Part shown: positions 57,089 to 64,000 of the stretch, piece by piece | Layout: each line of letters starts with the position of its first letter | How positions within the stretch are numbered: the stretch's first letter is position 1 | Assembly (NCBI RefSeq): GCF_016808095.1 | Contig: NC_068975.1 | Location: 6,749,501 to 6,813,500, forward strand | Origin: Vigna angularis | Taxonomy: Eukaryota > Streptophyta > Magnoliopsida > Fabales > Fabaceae | Length of the DNA: 64,000 nucleotides | Direction: 5' to 3' | Position numbers and translations under genes: made by a program | Notes under the pieces: generated by a model | Databases searched by the model: none | Told to the model about the DNA's origin: nothing | Seen by the model: only the letters and a program-made list of their open reading frames with translations

Positions 57089-57500
57089 ATGAAAAATGGA
57101 AAAATCAGGAGTGAAGAGGCTTACATATCGATGCGAGAGAAGTCGAGCAGGTGTGTTGTCTTCGGTTGTTGCCTCCTCCACGAAGCCCACACCGCTCTTA
57201 ACGCACCACGAAGCCCCTCGTCACTGTTGTTGCCTCCTCCACTAAGCCCGCCTGACGCAGCGACAACCAATTTGTCACGCAGCCGCTCAACCACAGAACA
57301 AACTGCCACCGAAGAATGCTTGCATGAAGGAGGGAGATGACGTCTGTGAATGAAACCTCGCAGATTTGGGGAATATTGGTGAGGGTTCGATGGCTCGCAG
57401 AAAGGGGGAATGCTGGTGAGGGTTCGAAGAAAGAAAGGGGAACTTTGGCTCGAAAAATGAAAATTGGTAGAGGGAAACCCAAGTCTGTTGGGGTTAATTA
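57089..57500. other. GC-rich right subterminal segment of CACTA element 3
   Basis: Higher GC, with CCTCCTCCAC and CACGAAGCCC repeated. Probably the promoter/leader of the minus-strand transposon gene or a captured fragment; short frames on both strands are not convincing. Confidence 0.4.
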
Positions 57501-57504
57501 CACC

Positions 57505-57600
57505 AGTACCTTACCGAGGGTCATATATCCTTCGGTAAGTTAATTCACCACAGCCAATACCAACGGCCCAAAGGCCTTCGACAAAAACCCTTCGGTAATG
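57505..57600. repeat. Right subterminal repeats of CACTA element 3
   Basis: Four copies of CCTTCGGTAA / TTACCGAGGG-type motif matching the left side. Confidence 0.8.
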
Positions 57601-57621
57601 AGCGTATTTCCTGTAGTGAAA

Positions 57622-58502
57622 TCAATCCAAACCTAATCATAAAAATTTATTTATTTTAATTTTTTTAAAAATTATGCTCTGATTAAACTAAATTAAGTGT
57701 ATATAATTTGGTTCAAATATATATTTAATAAAAAATCGAACTAACCCTTACCAAAATCCTCCTAAAATGTATAATAATTTCACTTTTATGTTTTACTCAT
57801 GACAGTCATATTAGTATTATAATACCTTATATAAAACATAATAAACTAAGGTAAATAATTTATTGAAAATGGTCAATCTGTATATAAAACCTAAGACCTT
57901 TAAAATTAATTAAAAATCAAATTAAAACTCTCTAAAATATTTTTTTTATCAATTTTCTAAGGGAGTTGCCTATCCCTAAGGAAATTATTGAAAAATAACC
58001 TATAGAGAATAGTGATATGAATACATTAATATACGAGAATTATGTCATAAGAGAACTTATAGCTCAATCAAATATAAATAAAAATTATATGAATTTATTA
58101 ATAAAGAAAGTAAGAAAATCTTATAATAAATTAATAATAGGCTATGAACAAAAAGTAAATATTAAGTCACTTACATAATTTCATAATATATTTAGTTCAA
58201 TATCCTTTAGTAATTCTAATTAAAAATACCCTATAGCAAAATTAATCGCAAAGGATTAAAAGAAATATGGATACCTAAAATAAAAAACAATTTTTTTTGA
58301 CAAATATACTGAATCCAACAAGGAAAATCGATGTTTTAGTCCTTACAACATATGACGAGAGAAAATTGTATATTTCAAAGTCTTAATTTAATAAGAAAAG
58401 AGACAAGATAATCTTTAAATGATACCAATATGAAAAAATTACTCGCACTAATAAGGTAAATATGAAACCTTCCTTATTTAGGAATGTTCTTTTTTATATG
58501 GT
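57622..58502. other. AT-rich sequence between CACTA elements 3 and 4
   Basis: No gene or repeat seen. Confidence 0.6.
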
Positions 58503-59176
58503 TTACACTAGTTTATAAACAACTTTTTAACTCGCACATTACGTTTCGGTTTTAAAAAAATTGAAGCGTATAAAAGAGTGGTGGCAATTTCGTAATTCTG
58601 GCGACACTATATGTTTCGGTGCAGTTTGAACTGATGCCTAAGGGATTATACTGTTTCTGTTCTTTGACCAATCGAGACAAAAACCCTACTAAATCTTCTT
58701 TTTTTGAAATAGTTATACTGTCTCGGTTCTCTGACCAACCGAGGCAAAAAACTCTGATAAATTTTTTCAAAATAAGCCTATTGTCTCGGTTCTCTGATTA
58801 ACTGAGGAAAAAAACCCTGACAGCTTTTTTGAAATAGGCCTACTACCTCGGTTCTCTAACCAACCGAGACAGTATGTGCTGCCAGAAACTCATTCTAAAC
58901 GTTTCAAATCCATTTTGTCAACCTCTACTGTCTCGGTTTCATTTTAACCAATGTTAAAGGCCCTTTATGCCTCGGTTTAAGCGCGGACCGAGGCCTATAG
59001 TTAGTAGATATTTTCAAATTTTTCATTTACAATTTTATTTTGAATTTTTTCTGGAAGGTTTAAGCATCGGTTGTTTTTATAACCGAGGTAATAGCCTCTT
59101 CGATAGTTAGATTCCAGAAGCGTAAACATAGTAAGCACATTTTCAGTCTTTCTTCTTCTTCTTCTTCTACTAGAGA

Positions 59177-59305
59177 ATGCGAACTGCTGCTTCCAATCTC
59201 GCCCAAACTGTTTGTCAATCCGCCGTCGCTGCCTCCACCCCTAGCTGTCGTCTCCTCTGCTTCATCCTCATCGGCATCGCCGCCTTCATCCTCTTCGTCC
59301 TCTTT
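59177..59305 (+). pseudogene. Captured gene fragment, membrane-anchor part (probable NHL N-terminus)
   Basis: Open from ATG 59,177: RTAASNLAQTVCQSAVAAST, then a hydrophobic segment LLCFILIGIAAFILFVLFV. Codon use is GC-rich, unlike the element around it. Position before the LEA_2 part suggests the N-terminal side of the same gene, but the sequence alone is not specific. Confidence 0.5.
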
Positions 59306-60458
59306 GTCAGAGCGGCTGCAGCGGAATGGTTAGCGTGGAATAACAAACCAAGAGGGGGGTGAATTGGTTCTTACTAAAAACGTGTGCCTTAAAAATTTCT
59401 ACTCAATTAAACTTACTTAGCAGATAATAAAGACAATAAAATAGAGTAAGGTTGAGAGAAATTTGCACAGATGATTTTATCCTGGTTCGGATCTTACCAA
59501 TCCTACGTCCAGTCGCTTATCTCAAAACAAGATAAACACTTCACTAATCACAAAACAATTACAAACTACAATCACACAGATACAATTTGTAAAAGTTTAG
59601 AAAACACCTCTCTTGATGCCACAAGAGATGAAGCAACACCTCCTTTGAATCTTCACAAAGGATGAAACACTTCCTCCGAATACTTCACGAAGGATGACTT
59701 CCTCTTCCAAACACTTCCTTAGATGCACCAAGGATGAACCAGCTATTCCTCTATCACCGTAGCAGTATTTCACCAACTCTACAGACAGAGTTTCCTTAGC
59801 TGAGCAAGAGCACACAATTCTCAAGAGTTTCTGAGTATTTGAGCACAAGGGAAGAGTAGTAGTTGATGCCTTGAGAGGAAAATGAGAGTCTATTTATAGA
59901 CTCATCCAAAGGCTCTTCCATTCTTCGAAAATGAGTCATCTGACTGTTTTAATCGATTAAATCAAGTATTAATCGATTAAACTAAGTACAACGGCTAGTT
60001 TTTCAAATCTGAAACCCCTAACGGCTAGTGTTAATCGATTATTCTCAGGTTTAATCGATTAACTAATCGATTAATTTAGGCTTTAATCGATTATTCCAGT
60101 GCAACGACTAGTCTTCAACTTTGGAACCTCCAACGGACTGTTTTAATCGATTAATCTCAGGATTAATCGATTATGTAATCGATTAAAATAAGCTTTAATC
60201 GATTAATCTAGAGGCAATTTTGGTTTTCAGTGTCAGCCTCGTTTTAATCGATTAATACCCATTTTAATCGATTAAAACAGTGCACTTTGGACTCTGGTTT
60301 TTGATTATATGGTATGGAATTACATGGAATCAAAAACACTAAATGTCTAAGTCCTAGACACTAAATTACAATTATTACAAAAGCTTTTCCATAGCAATAC
60401 AAGTCTTCATAACATCTTGATTTCTTCTTGACTTGATTTGGACATCATCAAAACTTCA
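59306..60458 (-). repeat. LTR with AATCGATT palindromes nested in the captured gene
   Basis: The minus strand runs from TGAAGTTTTGATGATGTCC (60,458) to the far end near 59,306. It holds at least nine TTAATCGATTAA-type palindromes at 59,950-60,275 and the inverse of the GACGTAGGATTGG..CCGAACCAGG block also found at 37,510-37,550. Same family as 36,690-37,703. No clear target duplication; ends approximate. Confidence 0.65.
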
Positions 60459-60775
60459 TCTTCATCATTTTGCTAACACTCTTCCTTGTCTTCCTCATAT
60501 GGGTCATCCTCCACCCCACCAAGCCCTGCTTCACCCTTCAAGACACCACCCTCTTCACCTTCAACCTCTCTTCCCCATCCCTAACACTCTCTCTCACCAT
60601 GCAGGTCACCCTATCCGCCCATAACCCCAACTCCTGCATCGGTGTCTACTAACACGCACTCCACCTCCACGCCTCCTATCGTTGCCAGCAGATCTCCCTC
60701 CCCTAATGCTGTCCCCGACACCTACCAGGGCCATCACGACTTCACCATCAGTCGCCGTTTTTCTGACTAGACAAA
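60459..60775 (+). pseudogene. Captured NDR1/HIN1-like (LEA_2) gene fragment
   Basis: Reads a membrane segment FIFIILLTLFLVFLIWVIL, then HPTKPCFTLQDTTLFTFNLS, TMQVTLSAHNPNSCIGVYY-like, and after stops and a one-base shift HASYRCQQISLP and DTYQGHHDFTI. This order is that of plant NHL proteins: a single anchor, then the LEA_2 beta-sandwich with NPN and the TYQGH motif. These are membrane proteins linked to defence and stress. Stops at 60,650-60,652, near 60,703 and 60,767 show it is not coding for the family product. No intron is seen, in line with the usual intronless NHL genes. Confidence 0.85.
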
Positions 60776-60938
60776 AGTCCTCATTTTTTTTTTTAAAAAG
60801 CATCTACCGCCTCGGTTTGAATCCAACCGAGGAAAAAAGGCTACCCATTTTTGCCTCGCATGTATATACCTCAGTTCATGAACCACTGCGTATAGACGAA
60901 AATAACCGGTGTCGTTTCCCTTTACTGTACTAGTGGTA

Positions 60939-61164
60939 AAAATACAACTTGTTGAGTATAAGTAATTGTAACAATGATTGTTATGTTGTTTGTAATATAG
61001 ATCAATGTATAATAAACAAAAATATGAGACTAAAATATTTAATGTTAATTGAAAATGTTACTTTTATAAAATTGATATGGATGAGTTATTATAACTCAAA
61101 AAGTCTCTTGCCTTGTGACTATAAAAGAATATTATTGCAAATGGCACAGGAAAATCTGACTATG
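60939..61164. other. AT-rich sequence, no gene seen
   Basis: Short spacer before the copia remnant. Confidence 0.5.
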
Positions 61165-62030
61165 CAAGCTTAAGATTTGTTGCAGTGCTAAGTAAAAAAG
61201 GTCTCATAATAGGCTTACCATGTCATTTAAAGACAATCTTTTCTATGAGTAATGTATTAAAGACAAAGAAGTCAAAAACTCTATCAAAAGTATAAATGTG
61301 GTATCCAAACAAAGACCTCTTGAATTAATACACTTGTATCTTTTTGGACTAACTAGGACTCAGTCTTTAAATTGTCTAGTTATTATTGATGATTATAGTA
61401 GATGGAGGTTGGTAAAATTATTGATCTTCCAAAGTATTTTGTATATTTTTGAAACAAGTTCAAAATTAAAAAGGGTTTATCAATTGTTTTTTTAGAAGTG
61501 ATCATTAAGCATAACTTTTCTCTTCAAAGGGAACAACAACAAAATGATGTTCTTGAAAGGAAAAATCGTGATTTACAAGACATGGCTAGAACAATTCTCA
61601 ATGCTAACTTCATATCGAAATAGTTTTGAAAAAAAAGTAATTAATACATGTTATTTAAAAATTGGAGTTTACATAAGACTTTTGATTAAGAAGACTCATT
61701 ATGAATTATGAAAAAAAGAAATAAAAGATCCAACATATTTTTTATATCCATTTGGAGTATAATGTTTTATTATAAACATAAAGCAGAATTTTGGACAATT
61801 TGATTATAAAACTACAAAAAGGATTCTAACATGAATACTCTGAAGCATCAAATGCTAATAACGTATAAAACTCTAGAACATCTATTATTGAGGAAGATGT
61901 ATATGTAAGATTAAATGACCATAAGCTTAATAAGAAATTATTATTAAGATAAGATCGTCTAAAGAGACTAGACTGTCTAGCAACTCGAGTTTTGACTTTG
62001 AACATACAACACTTAACGAAATATCGTTAG
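61165..62030 (+). pseudogene. Ty1/copia integrase and start of RT region, remnant
   Basis: In broken frames: VSKKGLIIGLPCHLK-like (integrase N-terminal side), VSKQRPLELIHLYLFGLTRT, NCLVIIDDYSRWRLVKLL (core, DDYSR), LQREQQQNDVLERKNRDLQD, MARTILNANFISK, FWKK, then THYEL and SRTSIIEEDVYV. This order is that of copia integrase of the SIRE/Maximus type. Frameshifts and stops are frequent. No gag, protease or full RT found. Confidence 0.82.
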
Positions 62031-62953
62031 TGGTATAACATCTAAGAGAAGTACATATTAAAACATCTTTGTTAAACACAAACAAGATAAACAATGACGT
62101 GTCAATTATAAAAGGTTAAACAATAATTGACGAAAGCACGTCTAAAGAAAGCATTAATAAACGATGTATGTTTTATCAATTGAGATACTACTTTAAAAAG
62201 GACATGCTCATGTTAAATGCTCATACCATGAATCATGCTTAAACACTCTCTTAATGTAAGAACATTAAATGAATGAACATATTGTACCTTTGTCTGCTTT
62301 GCTTTTTCTCTCTTTATATATGCAGATAATGACAATTCCAAACATTATTCAAAAATATTGCACATGGATCAGAAAGATGTTGAGAAATAGGAAGACATTT
62401 ATGAAATTCTTCCTTAAAGCTTTATGTCCTATCACAGTCATACAAGTTCTCACTACTAAAGTAATGTTATTATTCCCAAGATGACAAATAGTACAATCTT
62501 CATACTAGAGGCCACTTATTGTCAAGAGGTCAACTCTCTCTGAGTAACGGTCATCTCTCGAAGAAGGTTATATAAGGAGAAATCGCAAAAGAGAAAAAAC
62601 AAGAACATATATACAAGAAGAGATCATTGAATTCTTACTCTACTGTTTTCTGAGGTCACATCATATAAAGCTTTCCTATAAAAGAAAGAACTTTACAAGT
62701 TCTCAGATTTCATTGTATTGAATTTATCCTCTCTATTAGAGTTAATTGAATTTGTACTTGTGCTCAAAACACCGATTGTGACATTTAGAAGAGTGAATTA
62801 AAATACTTGTATGTTTTAACTCAGTTGAGTTAAACGATCTAGACAATTATTTATGATTGATACCAGCAGTGGTTAAACTCGGTCTAGTTAGATTGATTAG
62901 GGAACTATAAGTGGTTGATAATACTTGTATACTAGTAGTGGGTTGTACTCGTT
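62031..62953. other. Probable 3' end of the copia element, including LTR-like sequence
   Basis: No ORF. 62,560-62,950 resembles an R/U5 region (TATATAAGGAGAAATC near 62,570, then a leader-like stretch with TTGAGTTAAACGA). No LTR pair in the window, so this stays tentative. Confidence 0.35.
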
Positions 62954-64000
62954 CACTATGACAAAAAGAGTCTTTTAAGTCTCTCAATTTAAGTCTGTTT
63001 TCAAAATAATAGACTTAATAAATATGCGGTGAGACTTTTGTAAATAAAAGTTCATATTTTAAATCTGTTAATCTTATAACAGACTTAAATTTTTATTTTA
63101 AATCTGTTAAAATACAAAAAAACTTAATTTTTGTATCTGTTAAGTTTTCTACCAAACTTAAATTAACATTTTAAATTTTTTCAAATAAAATAAGACTTTA
63201 ATTTTATAAGTTAAATTTCGAACAAACTTAAATCCATCTTTAACCTACTTTTTCTTTATATTTATCTTTAACCTAATTTTTCTTCACAGAAACATCACAC
63301 TTCTTTCTCCACCTTCTCCCACCTTGAGAGATTTACCTCTGTGTCCAAAGGCACATATGTCATAGCCTCCGCCTTGAAGGTCTTGTCTCCCCTTCCGAGT
63401 TGTTGTCACTATCGCCACTCTCGTTGCCGTTACCGCTGTTTTCATTGTCGCTGGTGCCGCTCATGTTGATGTTGCTCCCATTGCCGCTGGTGCCGCTCCC
63501 GTCACCGCGGTTGCCGCCACTCCCGTCGCCGCTGCCATTTTAGATTTTAATCTGTGTTATAGTGATATTTAGTGTTAAGAATTTTTATGGTTTTAGGGTT
63601 TATTGGGAGTGATTACTAATTACTCCAATTTCTCTTCCTTTATTTCTAATTTGTATTACATTATGTAAAGAATGTGATTGGATTTATGGGTTCTTAGTGT
63701 ATGTTTTTTATTGTTAAGATGAATTGAATTGAGAGAATGATTACTTGTATTATATTCCAATTTCATCTTTATTGTGTATGGAAATTTATATAAGAAAAAT
63801 AAATTTTCTAGTGGTTGATTGAGGTGGTAATGGAATATATATTGGATTTGCAATTTTGGATGAAAAATTTTAGTCTGTTGATTCACAATAGAGTTAAAAT
63901 TAATAACAGATTTAAAATTTAAGTCTGCCGAATCTAAGTCTGTTCTAAAACAGATTTAAAAAGCTCAAAATAACAGACCTAAAAAGTCTATTTTGTACTA
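62954..64000. mobile_element. CACTA-type element 5, right end just off-window
   Basis: Left end CACTATGACAAAAAGAGTC, preceded by GTT. Subterminal repeats TTTAAGTCTGTT / AACAGACTTAAA at 62,985-63,240 and 63,870-63,985, in both directions. The window closes with AAAAAGTCTATTTTGTACTA, which would be the right terminus less its last three bases. About 1.05 kb, no transposase. Confidence 0.8.
63290..63572 (+). other. GC-rich segment in CACTA element 5, possible captured exon
   Basis: After an acceptor-like TTCTTCACAG comes a segment with CCGCTG/GTTGCCG repetition that encodes an Ala/Val-rich hydrophobic run (VTIATLVAVTAVFIVAGAA) in one frame to TAG 63,570-63,572. Could be a gene fragment or simple-sequence expansion; no family recognised. 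Confidence 0.35.

Larger units (their letters stand above)
49636..57618. mobile_element. CACTA-type element 3 (8.0 kb) with TNP1-like gene
   Basis: Ends CACTACAAAAAAGTAGGG (left) and CACTACAGGAAATACGC (right, inverted), 3-bp duplication AAA on both sides. Dense subterminal repeats of TTACCGAAGGGC/GCCCTCGGTAA type at 49,655-50,090 and 57,505-57,600. One multi-exon transposon gene on minus (50,440-52,085); no TNPD-type transposase was found in the remaining 5 kb, so it looks non-autonomous. Confidence 0.9.
58506..60935. mobile_element. CACTA-type element 4 (2.4 kb) carrying a host gene fragment
   Basis: Ends CACTAGTTTATAAACAAC (left) and CACTAGTACAGTAAAGGG (right, inverted). Flanks TTA and GTA agree in two of three bases. 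Subterminal repeats CTCGGTTCTCTGACCAACCG (58,600-59,100) and CCTCGGTTTGAATCCAACCG (60,810) are themselves inverted repeats. Contains parts of an NDR1/HIN1-like gene interrupted by an LTR. Without the LTR it would be 1.3 kb. Confidence 0.75.

Overview
This is a stretch of plant nuclear genome made almost entirely of nested and decayed transposable elements. One plant tRNA gene, one glutathione S-transferase gene and several captured gene fragments lie among them. The organism is a dicot, most likely a papilionoid (Phaseoleae-type) legume: the low-GC background, the Athila-type Ty3/gypsy elements with a tRNA-Asp primer site, the Tat-lineage elements with antisense extra ORFs, the phi-class GST with a 49-bp middle exon and the plant tRNA-Glu all fit. 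The legume assignment is inference from element style, not from a species-specific marker.

Layout, left third (1-24,282). Three related Athila-type elements share one LTR family. Element E (minus strand, 1-4,971, its left LTR off-window) is a non-autonomous element with most of gag, all of protease and all of RT/RNase H/integrase missing. It carries an ORF of the 'putative plant transposon protein' type. Element A (plus, 5,021-13,020) is the autonomous type: gag, protease, RT, RNase H and integrase are all recognisable but broken by stops and a deletion. Element B (plus, 14,742-24,282) has gag and protease, then jumps straight to a short tail ORF and the same accessory ORF as E. A solo LTR of the A family, with a perfect 5-bp duplication, sits inside B's protease. 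Two inverted LTR fragments (13,021-14,187) make a palindrome with A's 3' LTR. A small stem-loop with a compensatory base-pair change recurs five times downstream of the pol or tail ORFs.

Middle (24,283-38,830). Two Tat-lineage Ty3/gypsy remnants (G, minus; F, plus) each carry an extra ORF antisense to pol; G also has a 90-bp minisatellite. Between them lie a 79-bp Mutator-type MITE with a 9-bp duplication, a 1.1-kb CACTA element containing a 126-nt-arm foldback, a 1.08-kb Mutator-like element with a 9-bp duplication, a probable solo LTR, and an intact tRNA-Glu(UUC) gene.

Right part (38,831-64,000). Four more CACTA-type elements (38,994-42,797; 49,636-57,618; 58,506-60,935; 62,954-beyond the end) each have their own subterminal repeat family. 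One carries a five-exon TNP1-like gene; another has captured part of an NDR1/HIN1-like (LEA_2) gene that was then split by an LTR insertion. A wider inverted-repeat structure (38,919-47,316) contains near-perfect foldbacks centred on AATCGATT. The only clear single-copy host protein gene is the phi-class GST on the minus strand (47,666-48,495), which has a one-base insertion just after its start. A Ty1/copia integrase remnant lies at 61,165-62,030.

Apart from the tRNA and the GST, every protein-coding sequence seen here belongs to a mobile element or is a captured fragment, and nearly all are disrupted.
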